Below are positions 1-7,252 of a DNA stretch of 42,985 bases, piece after piece (the first letter of the stretch is position 1; the number at the start of each line of letters is the position of its first letter). A program made the translations under genes and the position numbers. Location: the IMG/VR virus record IMGVR_UViG_3300043446_004571, positions 1 through 42,985 of that record; one strand, written 5' to 3'. This DNA is from a virus. The notes under the pieces were generated by a model that saw only the letters and a list, made by a program, of their open reading frames with translations, was not told the origin of the DNA and made no database searches.

Positions 1-756
1 ATATGCACTCCACGTAGAGCCTTGTTCACGCCAATTGTTAATTGCTAACTGCCCATCTACATACATTCTAAATCCATCATCTGTATAGCCAGCAAATTTT
101 GTTTCTGTCCAATGTGAGGGAACTGTGATAGTTCCAGTAATTTTTACTACAAAATCATAGTATCTTCCACACGTAGCAGATCCTGGCTGAAGTACATTTC
201 CATTTAAAGTTCCACTACATAGATATTGATCTGGCACCATCTGGTTTGTAAGCCATAAAAAAGAATATTGTCTTATTCCAGTATATACATCATAATGTAA
301 TCCTGTACCTCCAGCATTTTGAACTGCGGATTGTGTTGTTTGAAGATTTGTATTTGCAATAGATAAATTTATTTGTGCTACATCAAGATCATCTTTAGCA
401 GAATTTTTTTGAGTTAATGCTGTTGCAACAGTTACCGTCTGTCCATCTACTGCTGATTGAGCTAAATTCTTTTCTTCTAATGCTGTTGCTTCTTGTGTTA
501 CCGCAGTATCATATGCAGTATATGCTTCATCTCTTGATTGTTTTGCAGCAACGGCTAAATTGTATTTTTGTTCTGCAGTATCTATTAAAGATATAAATTC
601 ATCCTGATAATTTAAATCAGATACGCTATCATTTAATTTTTGTATTTCTTGAGCGGCTAAACTTAATGGATCATCACTATAAGCAGGTGTTAAAAATAGC
701 CAACCAAACCCTAAAATGGCTGCTAATGATAATCTCCATAATTTTGTCCTAGTCAA
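1..756 (-). CDS. secreted coiled-coil protein with PA14-like domain (3' end outside window)
   Basis: The reading frame stays open for 252 codons from a TTG start at 756 to the window edge, so the C-terminus is missing. An AGGAG sits 6 nt upstream of the TTG and decides the start. Residues 1-25 form a signal peptide (MTRTKLWRLSL, then a hydrophobic stretch ending near PAYSDD). About residues 30-115 are Ala/Gln/Glu-rich heptads typical of a coiled coil. After a Gly-rich linker, residues ~120-252 resemble a PA14 domain: GIRQYSFLWL, then FAGYTDDGFRMYVDG and INNWREQGSTW, the usual PA14 core. PA14 domains bind or sit beside carbohydrates in glycosidases and adhesins. By inference this is an exported or virion-surface sugar-binding protein of the phage; the missing C-terminus could carry an enzyme. 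Confidence 0.7.
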   Translation of the reverse strand, partial: MTRTKLWRLSLAAILGFGWLFLTPAYSDDPLSLAAQEIQKLNDSVSDLNYQDEFISLIDTAEQKYNLAVAAKQSRDEAYTAYDTAVTQEATALEEKNLAQSAVDGQTVTVATALTQKNSAKDDLDVAQINLSIANTNLQTTQSAVQNAGGTGLHYDVYTGIRQYSFLWLTNQMVPDQYLCSGTLNGNVLQPGSATCGRYYDFVVKITGTITVPSHWTETKFAGYTDDGFRMYVDGQLAINNWREQGSTWSAY

Positions 757-793
757 CTATAACTCCTAAACAAACAATTTGTTTACTTAGTAA

Positions 794-802
794 ATTATAT
801 CA
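794..802 (-). promoter_or_regulatory. extended -10 promoter for the PA14 protein
   Basis: The minus strand reads TGATATAAT, an extended -10 element, with its 3' end 38 nt before the TTG start at 756. No good -35 hexamer lies 16-18 nt upstream, which is acceptable for extended -10 promoters. The same nonamer precedes the genes starting at 2544 and 5186. Confidence 0.45.
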
Positions 803-807
803 TTGAA

Positions 808-996
808 CTATTTAGGATTATCTGTTTTATAAAATCCATTACCTTTAAATTGAATTCCAAAAGGACTAAAATGCCTTATCATTTCTGCCCCACATTCTTC
901 ACAAAAATATCCAGGATCTTCTTCTGATATTGAGCGGGTCACTGAAAGCAAAGCATGAGCATCATCAATCTTACATTTATACTCATATACAGGCAT
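808..996 (-). CDS. FmdB-like zinc-ribbon protein
   Basis: 62 aa, beginning MPVYEYKC and ending with FKGNGFYKTD, both signatures of the small FmdB/Zn-ribbon 8 family often carried by phages and bacteria. The usual first CxxC pair is reduced to one Cys (C8), whereas the second knuckle CEEC (residues ~32-35) is intact, so zinc binding may be incomplete or use another ligand. Function in the family is unproven (putative regulator). Its ATG overlaps the stop of the DUF2061 gene upstream (TAATG), so the two are translationally coupled. Confidence 0.75.
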   Translation of the reverse strand: MPVYEYKCKIDDAHALLSVTRSISEEDPGYFCEECGAEMIRHFSPFGIQFKGNGFYKTDNPK

Positions 997-1208
997 TATT
1001 TTCTACCCCACTGTATATAGTTCCATCCACGCTCATGTGCGTAGTAGATAAATACTTTAACTACCGTTTCCCAAAAGGCAATAGCCCCTGAAAGTGTTGC
1101 ACTTCTTGTTATAACATATGCAACAACGAATGATGAAAGGGTTCCCCATATACGATAACTTAATGCTTTAGCAAATGATCGAGCCTTTGTTACTGTCATG
1201 ATGGCCAT
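996..1208 (-). CDS. DUF2061-family small membrane protein
   Basis: 70 aa. The order KALSYRIWGT, a hydrophobic helix with a conserved polar/aromatic pattern (VVAYVITRS), a second helix containing ETVVKVFIYYAHERGWN, and the final IQWG matches the two-helix DUF2061 membrane family. That family has no established function. M4 (ATG at 1199) is an alternative start; I see no clear ribosome binding site for either. It sits between the kinase/nucleotidyltransferase gene and the FmdB-like gene and probably shares their transcript. Confidence 0.75.
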   Translation of the reverse strand: MAIMTVTKARSFAKALSYRIWGTLSSFVVAYVITRSATLSGAIAFWETVVKVFIYYAHERGWNYIQWGRK

Positions 1209-1241
1209 TCCATTTTATCATTACCAATTTTATCTAAGAAC

Positions 1242-2003
1242 CTAGATACCCATTTCTTTACGTTTTTGCGTAGCCGATATAGCATGAATCTCTGCCCCCA
1301 AATCTACTTGTTCAATTTTATATCCTACATCACGGCCATATACTATGTTTGTAATGTTAGGTAGTCTTAATACTAATGCTCCATCCATAAAATCATCTTT
1401 TGCAATATATGCTTTTACTTCATCAAATTTAAGTGGATCTTTTTCACTTGTATTATATGTATTTCGAACACCTAAAAGGACTTGCTCTGTACGTTTTCCC
1501 GCTTCTTCATATAAAGCATGATGACCTTCATGCCACGGTTGATATCGACCAAGCATAAGTGTTGTTGGTGCAGACCAATCATGCAAGCCAAATTCCTTAA
1601 TTATTACAGATGCTTTATCATTTGCATCAAGTATGTGACTTGGAAATGATATATCGTATTGAGTTGGTTCTTCAAACATCTTATTTGTATCTTCAAAACG
1701 ACTTTCTTTAATTGTTCTCATCCAAACAAGAATATCTGGTTTTCCAAATGCTGCACGAGTTAAATCTGTAGGACATACAAAATCAACAATTACTGGGGCA
1801 ACTTCTTGTTTACCAATTAACCTAGCCATTTCTCCCATACGACGTGCTTGCTCAATTCTATCTTCTGGAGTAAAACCAAGATCTGAATTTACTGTTGCAC
1901 GAACTTCATCTGCATTTAGATGAATTGCATTGATACGCTCTTTTAATGCTTTGGCTAATTCAGTTTTACCAGATCCAGGTAAACCAATTATTTGAATAAT
2001 CAT
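1242..2003 (-). CDS. P-loop (APS-kinase-like) kinase fused to NMNAT-like nucleotidyltransferase
   Basis: 253 aa in two halves. Residues 1-140 are a P-loop kinase resembling adenylylsulfate kinase: Walker A GLPGSGKT (7-14), then NADEVR (30-35) and DLGFTPEDRIEQARR (41-55). Residues 145-253 are a HIGH-superfamily nucleotidyltransferase: GRYQPWHEGH (152-161, HxGH at 158-161) and the C-terminal ISATQKR (242-248), which is the ISxTxxR motif of NMN adenylyltransferases. Related phage proteins are usually labelled adenylylsulfate kinase or cytidylyltransferase. Kinase plus NMNAT also occurs in NadR, but in the opposite order. NAD salvage is therefore one possible role and nucleotide-sugar or sulfate activation another. 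A GAGG lies 8 nt before the ATG. A promoter and structured leader of about 100 nt precede the gene. Confidence 0.75.
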   Translation of the reverse strand: MIIQIIGLPGSGKTELAKALKERINAIHLNADEVRATVNSDLGFTPEDRIEQARRMGEMARLIGKQEVAPVIVDFVCPTDLTRAAFGKPDILVWMRTIKESRFEDTNKMFEEPTQYDISFPSHILDANDKASVIIKEFGLHDWSAPTTLMLGRYQPWHEGHHALYEEAGKRTEQVLLGVRNTYNTSEKDPLKFDEVKAYIAKDDFMDGALVLRLPNITNIVYGRDVGYKIEQVDLGAEIHAISATQKRKEMGI

Positions 2004-2120
2004 TTATATCCTCAATGTTGTGGAGCAGTTTTTTACAGTCATGCTCAGGACTATACCAGTTATTTAGTGTCGCTGTCTCCCCCGACAATATTGGACATGG
2101 ATGCCCAATATCTTATTATA
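2004..2120 (-). promoter_or_regulatory. promoter and structured 5' leader of the kinase/nucleotidyltransferase gene
   Basis: A perfect -10 (TATAAT, 2115-2120) lies just after the Hsp20 stop; the -35 is weak. Around the expected start site is a 24-nt near-palindrome at 2088-2111 (arms ATATTGG / CCAATAT), an operator or a 5' hairpin. Downstream, the RNA can fold TGTCG/CGACA (about 2067-2086). Then there is a choice between ATAGTC/GACTGT and GAGCA/TGCTC, which share bases and cannot form together. A 12-codon ATG frame inside ends as TAAATG at the real start. The length and the exclusive pairings are riboswitch- or attenuator-like; I do not recognise a known class. Confidence 0.45.
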
Positions 2121-2124
2121 CTAT

Positions 2125-2544
2125 TTATTTAATTTTGATTGTCTTTGGTTTCTTTTCTTCTGGAACAATACGATTTACGCTGATATGCAACATACCATCT
2201 TCAATCTTTGCACCAGTTACTTCCATATATTCACCCAAAGCAAATGTTCTTGTAAATTTACGTGAAGCAATTCCTTTGTGTAAATATTCTCCGTCAGTAG
2301 CTTCTACTATCTCACCTTTGACAATAAGTGTACCATTATCTACTGATACGTTTACATCATCTTTTGTGAATCCCGCTACTGCAATAGATACCTGAAAAGT
2401 ATCCTCATCAAGTTTTAATACGTCGTACGGTGGATATGTCTGTCTAGATGCCGTCTGATGAACATTAGCCATTCTTTCCAAATCACGATTAAAACCAATA
2501 AAAAATGGATCTCTAAAAAGATCCATAGCAAACTGTGTTACCAT
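2125..2544 (-). CDS. Hsp20/alpha-crystallin small heat-shock chaperone
   Basis: 139 aa, the normal length for IbpA-like Hsp20 proteins. The N-terminus DLFRDPFFIGFNRDLERM matches the DPFFxGFDR motif. PPYDVLKLDEDTF begins the alpha-crystallin domain (about 40-130), and RKFTRTFALGEYMEVTGAKI followed by DGMLHI is its conserved core. The tail ends IPEEKKP-like, then KTIKIK. It prevents aggregation of unfolded proteins; small Hsp20 genes recur in large marine phages, probably to support virion assembly. A strong GGAGG precedes the ATG. It has its own promoter (2602-2630) and a 5' hairpin (2577-2595). Confidence 0.93.
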   Translation of the reverse strand: MVTQFAMDLFRDPFFIGFNRDLERMANVHQTASRQTYPPYDVLKLDEDTFQVSIAVAGFTKDDVNVSVDNGTLIVKGEIVEATDGEYLHKGIASRKFTRTFALGEYMEVTGAKIEDGMLHISVNRIVPEEKKPKTIKIK

Positions 2545-2576
2545 TTTATTCCTCCTTCAAGCGAATAATTTAATAT

Positions 2577-2595
2577 AGGTCCCTTTTGGCGACCT
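2577..2595 (-). promoter_or_regulatory. hairpin at the 5' end of the hsp20 mRNA
   Basis: The minus strand reads AGGTCGCCAAAAGGGACCT: a 7-bp stem with one bulged G and an AAAA loop. It begins where transcription should start from the promoter at 2602-2630, and leaves the GGAGG ribosome site free. It resembles a 5' stabilising stem-loop rather than a ROSE thermometer. A weak terminator for the halogenase transcript is the alternative. Confidence 0.5.
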
Positions 2596-2601
2596 TTATA
2601 T

Positions 2602-2630
2602 ATTATATCAAATTGTAAAAAAAATGTCTA
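2602..2630 (-). promoter_or_regulatory. sigma70-type promoter of hsp20
   Basis: TAGACA (2625-2630), a 17-nt spacer, then TATAAT (2602-2607), preceded by TGA to make an extended -10. The -35 overlaps the stop codon of the halogenase gene, so hsp20 can be expressed independently of the island. Confidence 0.75.
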
Positions 2631-4094
2631 CATATTACTATTTTTTAAATACTCTTCATGATCTACAAAACCTAGGGATTTTTCTTTAACTATTTTTATG
2701 TATTTTTGATATTTATCCTCATTCATAACATAATTAAAATTTCCGCCTATTTTATTTCCAGCATACACTGAAAGCCAGCTTGACAGTGGCCAGGATGGGG
2801 TAGTTGATATTTGATTATCTATCTGTCCCGTTTTCATATTTTCAATAAAATTTTTAACATCATGTATTAAAAATTTTGGAGCTGGGTGATCATTTTTAAA
2901 ATTTTTCCAAAAGCTTGTATTTTTTTTATTAGTATAATAATGTAAATATAAAAAGGATACGATGGCTTCGTTTCTTGTTTTGATTATTTTATTAAAAGAA
3001 ATTTTACTATTCATTCCATTATTTGAAATTTTTCCATTTATATAATCATCTAAATAATAATCGATGAACATAAAAAGTGTTCCTATAGAAGTTTCTATTG
3101 CAGTTGCTTCAAGTGGTTCAAAAAATTGAGAAGAAAGTCCAATTGCTAAACAGTTTTCTATCCATATATTTTCAAAATATCCTGGATCAAAAGAAAAATT
3201 ACCAAGTATTTCTAAATCATTACCAAATTTTTTTATCATTTCTGCTTCTGCTTGATCTTTGGATATGTATCTTTTATCATACACATAGCCACACCCATAT
3301 CTGTGCTGTAACGGTATTTTCCAAGACCATCCGTAATCCATCGCTATTGCTTCTGTATATGGAGGTATAATTTTACTTATTGATAATTTGCAAGCTATCG
3401 CATCGGTTGCTGGCAAATATTTTTTTACACTTACCCATTTGCTATTATAAAATTCACCAATTATTTTTCTTTTAAATCCAGTACAGTCCACAACAAAATC
3501 ACAATTTATTGTTGATCCATCTTCCATAATTAAAGATGTTATCTTATTATTTGAGTCTGATATAAAATCTTTTACAATGCCATCGATAATGTTAATCCCT
3601 CTAGCAATACATTCTTTTTCAAAAAAATTAACCATTAATCGTGAATCTATATGAAAAGAATAATTATTGTCATCAGATATTAAAACTTTGTTGGAATCAG
3701 ATATTACTGAAGAATAATTTATTTCATCTAAATTTTTATTATTAGATACACAATACTTATAGATATCAAAAAAAACATTTTTATCTTCAAAAATATTTTT
3801 TTTATCAGAAATTAAATCATAAAAACCATGAAACCAAGATTCTTCTTCAGACCATCCAGTAAATTTAATTCCATTTTTAATTGTACCCTTTGTTTCTTTA
3901 ATAAAAGTTTTGTGGTCTATTGATAAATCATTTAAAACCCTATGTATATTTGGAGTTAGGCCCTCACCTGGTCCAAGTATCCCTATGGATTTGCTGGCTA
4001 CCATAATGACATTAGCATCTTGCAGCTTATTTTTTAAAAGTAAAGAGCTTATGCATCCTGCAGTTCCGCCCCCAACTATAACAATATTTTTCAT
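2628..4094 (-). CDS. flavin-dependent (tryptophan-halogenase family) halogenase
   Basis: 488 aa, full length for the family. The FAD-binding Rossmann motif VGGGTAG is at 7-13 and GPGEGLTPNI follows at 41-50. KNGIKFTGW carries the conserved catalytic lysine (K73). GWSWKIP (255-261) is the WxWxIP signature that separates FAD-dependent halogenases from related monooxygenases. These enzymes use FADH2, O2 and halide to make hypohalous acid, which reaches the lysine through a tunnel; an external flavin reductase is needed. A phage halogenase (VirX1 of cyanophage Syn10) is known, so a phage source is credible. The substrate cannot be told from sequence. The start overlaps the membrane-protein gene as ATGA, so the two are coupled. 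Base composition is AT-rich like the rest of the island. Confidence 0.88.
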   Translation of the reverse strand: MKNIVIVGGGTAGCISSLLLKNKLQDANVIMVASKSIGILGPGEGLTPNIHRVLNDLSIDHKTFIKETKGTIKNGIKFTGWSEEESWFHGFYDLISDKKNIFEDKNVFFDIYKYCVSNNKNLDEINYSSVISDSNKVLISDDNNYSFHIDSRLMVNFFEKECIARGINIIDGIVKDFISDSNNKITSLIMEDGSTINCDFVVDCTGFKRKIIGEFYNSKWVSVKKYLPATDAIACKLSISKIIPPYTEAIAMDYGWSWKIPLQHRYGCGYVYDKRYISKDQAEAEMIKKFGNDLEILGNFSFDPGYFENIWIENCLAIGLSSQFFEPLEATAIETSIGTLFMFIDYYLDDYINGKISNNGMNSKISFNKIIKTRNEAIVSFLYLHYYTNKKNTSFWKNFKNDHPAPKFLIHDVKNFIENMKTGQIDNQISTTPSWPLSSWLSVYAGNKIGGNFNYVMNEDKYQKYIKIVKEKSLGFVDHEEYLKNSNM

Positions 4095-4396
4095 AAAATT
4101 ATCCCAAAATGTTTAAGTATATATGTGCAAGCCAAAATGCTCCAAAGAATATTAAACCATATTAAAGCTGGAAGTGTTTTAACCGTAGATGACCATATTA
4201 AAGACAAGCTAGATATTAAGGCAAAGATATATAACCACCATATGTTTGTATCAAAAAGAAGTCCTGGAATTATAATCAGTGCTTTAATCACAAAAGCAAA
4301 AAATTCTATTGTATTGGCCAAATTCCAATATTTTTTTTTAAACATTGTTTTTAAAGAAAAGTACCAACCACTATTAAATTTAATTAATAATTTCAT
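4091..4396 (-). CDS. small membrane protein next to the halogenase
   Basis: About 101 aa with an N-terminal amphipathic stretch (MKLLIKFNSGWYFSLKTMFKKKYW) and three likely membrane helices (roughly 31-48, 55-70 and 76-95). I do not recognise a family. A longer start at 4414 is possible, but the ATG at 4396 has a GGGTGA just upstream and the longer one has no ribosome site. It overlaps the flavin monooxygenase gene at its start and the halogenase gene at its end (ATGA). This makes it the middle gene of a three-gene operon, perhaps a membrane anchor or transporter partner. Confidence 0.6.
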   Translation of the reverse strand: MKLLIKFNSGWYFSLKTMFKKKYWNLANTIEFFAFVIKALIIIPGLLFDTNIWWLYIFALISSLSLIWSSTVKTLPALIWFNILWSILACTYILKHFGIIL

Positions 4397-5186
4397 TTTC
4401 ACCCGCTTCTTCATTCAAATAAATAATTTTTTTTGACATATTATGTATTCTATACCAATTTTCAATATCTCCTGCATCTCCCTGTAACATAAAATCTGTA
4501 ATTTTAGGATTATCCAGTATTATTTTATTTAATTTATTTATTACCTGATCTTCTGTTCCAAATATTGTTACATTTTCATTAAACTCTGACTGGATAACAT
4601 ATTGTTTGGCTTCTTCATAAGTATCTCTAATTACAATTGGTACACTTATAATGTTTTTATTTGATATAAATTTTGTTTGCTGTCCAATCCATGATAAATG
4701 GTAGTCAGCATATTCTTTAGCTAAATTATTTGTAATATCAGAATGACCACTCATAACAATTTCAGGAAAGCCACCGTCTATTTTAAAAGATTTAAATTTT
4801 TTAATCCATTCAGATGTATATTTTAACCTTTTTTCTGGTGTATCCATCAAATCATTTATGTATATTAAATCATTAATACTTTTTTCTTCTTTTTTTAAAT
4901 CTCCTGTTACTATATTTAACATCAATCTATTTGGTTGAATTTCATTAAAAGCACGACACATCATAGCACAATATTCTGGGGTCATTGCATAAGTTCGGAT
5001 TGCTGGCATATATTTAATTTTATGATTTTTATTAAGTATATGTGCTGCTTTAATCCAATGATCTGGCTGTGTTGAATGGTAAACCATTAATACAGAATAA
5101 TACCCGACACCATCCAATACTTCAGAAAGATTTTTTAATCCATCTATCGATGTGTCGTTTAACCTAGACATCCAATGCAACTTCAT
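4380..5186 (-). CDS. luciferase-like flavin monooxygenase (SsuD/LLM type)
   Basis: 268 aa. MKLHWMSRL, GYYSVLMVYHST, MPAIRTYAMTPEYCAMMCR, NRLMLNIVTGD (about 85-95) and the C-terminal FGTEDQVINKL follow the bacterial luciferase/alkanesulfonate monooxygenase pattern of a TIM barrel binding FMN or F420. It is shorter than free-living SsuD (about 340-380 aa): loops in the middle and the C-terminal helices are trimmed. Such enzymes oxidise small molecules with reduced flavin and O2 and need a reductase, which is not seen here. AAAGGTG precedes the ATG, and a clear promoter lies at 5211-5239. Together with the halogenase it makes two flavin-using oxidases in one short operon. Confidence 0.75.
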   Translation of the reverse strand: MKLHWMSRLNDTSIDGLKNLSEVLDGVGYYSVLMVYHSTQPDHWIKAAHILNKNHKIKYMPAIRTYAMTPEYCAMMCRAFNEIQPNRLMLNIVTGDLKKEEKSINDLIYINDLMDTPEKRLKYTSEWIKKFKSFKIDGGFPEIVMSGHSDITNNLAKEYADYHLSWIGQQTKFISNKNIISVPIVIRDTYEEAKQYVIQSEFNENVTIFGTEDQVINKLNKIILDNPKITDFMLQGDAGDIENWYRIHNMSKKIIYLNEEAGENEIIN

Positions 5187-5210
5187 AAAACACCTTTCTT
5201 AAACATAAGA

Positions 5211-5239
5211 ATTATATCAAAATAAAAAAAATATTTCAA
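5211..5239 (-). promoter_or_regulatory. promoter of the monooxygenase-halogenase operon
   Basis: TTGAAA (5234-5239), a 17-nt spacer, then TATAAT (5211-5216) within TGATATAAT. The -35 overlaps the last codons of the glycosyltransferase upstream. The expected start leaves a leader of about 18 nt with an AAAGGTG. Confidence 0.75.
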
Positions 5240-6231
5240 TCTTTTAACCAATTTGAACTATATACTTCGAGCTCTTTATAAAATTTTTTAAAATCAAATT
5301 TAATAAATTTATAATATTTTTTTAATAATTTTTTATTTGGAGCACCCCAATATCCAAACTCATTTCCTAAATAAAATCTTCTAACTCTACCTAAAGATTT
5401 AGCCATAGTAATGTCTTGAAAATTTTCGTTAGCCTCATCTCTCCAATCTATTTTTGATTTGGTTACCCCCTTATCTAGGTGGAATAGGATAAGTTTTGAT
5501 ATTGCAAATATTTTGTATCCACGAGTCCATGCCCTCATGCTAAAAATACCTTCATCTGCCGCCCAAACACATTTTGGATCATGTTGAATTTCCATAAACA
5601 TTTTTTTTCTAGCAAATACAAATGGTCCAGTCACTCCACGTATCTCTAAATATTTTTTATTTCCCCAATCAATATCATAACCATAAGTTATTGGATATCC
5701 ATGATCTAATGAATTTTTTATAGTTCCTAAGCTGACCATAGGTCCGTAAGGATTTGTTTTTGAAAAATATTCATTATTAGGCATATTATTTGGATCAAAA
5801 CTTTCATCTTCAATAGATTTTATATTTAATAAATAAATTTTATCTTTTTCTTTTTTCCAATTAAAAAGCATTCCAGATATTATTAATTTTTCATAATCTT
5901 TTTCTAAATCTTTAAATGAATCTATAATTTCTTCATCCCAATTTTTTACAAAAATCATATGTGCATCTACTTGTAAAATAAAATCTGCATCGTCAGGACA
6001 CATATTAATAGCATACATTCTACTAATACCAACTCCTGGTAAACTTTTTACATGCAAATTATTTACTATTACATTTGGCCTATGGTCTTCATAAACTGAA
6101 TCATCAAAAGTTGTATTTAAAACTCCAATGCAAATATTTTGTGGATATTTTGCATTATTAATTGCACTATCAATTGTTTGTTTTAAAAATTCTTCTTTAC
6201 AAGATATTATTGATATAAAAATTTTATCCAT
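5236..6231 (-). CDS. GT60-like glycosyltransferase (Skp1 GlcNAc-transferase family), copy 1
   Basis: 331 aa. The order of motifs matches the GT-A fold family of UDP-GlcNAc:polypeptide transferases (Pfam GlcNAc, GT60). FISIISCKEE is at the N-terminus, GVGISRMYA at 66-74, and the metal-binding LQVDAHMIFVKNWDE (DAH at 89-91) replaces the DxD. ADEGIFSMRAWTRGYKIF (225-242) and a conserved His (H251) follow. Known members attach alpha-GlcNAc to hydroxyproline of Skp1 or to mucin-type Ser/Thr. By inference it transfers a sugar to a protein or glycan in the phage-infected cell. It is a paralogue of the next gene and overlaps it by 8 nt. Sugar donor and acceptor are unknown. Confidence 0.78.
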   Translation of the reverse strand: MDKIFISIISCKEEFLKQTIDSAINNAKYPQNICIGVLNTTFDDSVYEDHRPNVIVNNLHVKSLPGVGISRMYAINMCPDDADFILQVDAHMIFVKNWDEEIIDSFKDLEKDYEKLIISGMLFNWKKEKDKIYLLNIKSIEDESFDPNNMPNNEYFSKTNPYGPMVSLGTIKNSLDHGYPITYGYDIDWGNKKYLEIRGVTGPFVFARKKMFMEIQHDPKCVWAADEGIFSMRAWTRGYKIFAISKLILFHLDKGVTKSKIDWRDEANENFQDITMAKSLGRVRRFYLGNEFGYWGAPNKKLLKKYYKFIKFDFKKFYKELEVYSSNWLKD

Positions 6232-7207
6232 TTTTTAAACCATAAAATTCTTTAAAGTTGATGGAACATGCATTTTCAAATTCATTTAATTTTTCAATGC
6301 TTGGGGATCCCCAATAACCTAAATATTGTCCCGTTAGTATGTCTTTCATTATTTTTTGACCGTCTTCATATCTTTTTAAATAAAATTTAAATAATCTTTT
6401 ATCATTATTTTTTAAATTTCTCCAATCATTTGGATCGTCTTTTCCATATGCTCCACCCATTGTTTTTTTATTATAATGAAAACATATAATTTCTTTAATT
6501 GAAAACATTCTATACCCTCTTGTCCAAGCTCTAAGCGAATATATTGGTTCATCTCCGCCCCAAGGCAATCTTGGATCATGAAGTATTTCATTGTATAGCT
6601 CTGGCCTACTAAAAGTAAATTGTGCAGATATTAAATTATGTTCTACAAAATCAACATTATTGCAATCTAACCCTTCAATTGTTGGATATCCATCTTGAAT
6701 TATTGCTTTTTTATAATCTCTAAACACAAGCCTTGATGCTTTTGCGTCTAGTGGCAGATTAAAATTTTTTATATCTTCCAATATATTATTATTAATAATT
6801 ATTTTTCCATCTAAATTATATTCCCAATGCGGGCAACGTGAACTAATTATTGGTTTTGAATATTGAGATTCTAAATTTAAATGATTATTGATCAAAATGT
6901 TATCCCAATTTTTTGTAAAAAGCATATGTGAATCTAATTGAAGTACGTAATCTGTATCTTGAAAAATAATAGAAGAAGTTATCAGTCTTGCAAGCCCTAT
7001 ACCTTGTGTGCCATTAAATTCCATTGGCATATATATAACATTATCTAAATCGGAAAAATCTGTTTTTGCAAATCCATTCATACAAAGATCAAAAATTCCA
7101 AAAGTTAATATATTTTCTCCACTGGAATTATTTATTGCACTCTCAACAGTTTGTCTCAAATCTTTTTCATTGGCACTGGTAATTGCCAAAAAAATTTTTT
7201 TATTCAA
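6224..7207 (-). CDS. GT60-like glycosyltransferase (Skp1 GlcNAc-transferase family), copy 2
   Basis: 327 aa, same architecture as its downstream neighbour: FLAITSANEKD, GIGLARLI (69-76), LQLDSHMLFTKNWD (DSH at 92-94), GGDEPIYSLRAWTRGYRMF (217-235), CFHY with H244, and the shared tail GYWGSP. All catalytic motifs appear intact in both copies, so they probably add two sugars in sequence or act on two acceptors. The start is TTG at 7207 with AAAGGA 6 nt upstream. A TATAAT at 7244-7249, immediately after the tRNA array, could be a promoter, but its -35 would lie in the tRNA(UAA) gene and is poor; read-through from the tRNA promoter is equally likely. Confidence 0.78.
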   Translation of the reverse strand: MNKKIFLAITSANEKDLRQTVESAINNSSGENILTFGIFDLCMNGFAKTDFSDLDNVIYMPMEFNGTQGIGLARLITSSIIFQDTDYVLQLDSHMLFTKNWDNILINNHLNLESQYSKPIISSRCPHWEYNLDGKIIINNNILEDIKNFNLPLDAKASRLVFRDYKKAIIQDGYPTIEGLDCNNVDFVEHNLISAQFTFSRPELYNEILHDPRLPWGGDEPIYSLRAWTRGYRMFSIKEIICFHYNKKTMGGAYGKDDPNDWRNLKNNDKRLFKFYLKRYEDGQKIMKDILTGQYLGYWGSPSIEKLNEFENACSINFKEFYGLKNG

Positions 7208-7252
7208 TATTTTTCCTTTAATTAATTTTACTACCTAGTATCTATTATACAG

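Noticed and set aside
2007-2041. 12-codon ATG frame in the leader of the kinase/nucleotidyltransferase gene, ending as TAAATG
   Set aside because: Too short, no ribosome site and no recognisable leader-peptide codons; kept only as a note on the leader.
2040-2085. Stretch with CTGGTATAG that resembles a tRNA D-arm
   Set aside because: No T-arm, acceptor stem or anticodon loop of proper size can be built around it.
5220-5270. Weak hairpin TTCAA/TTGAA followed by T's as a terminator after the glycosyltransferases
   Set aside because: Only five A/T-rich base pairs with a long loop and overlap with the promoter -35; not convincing.
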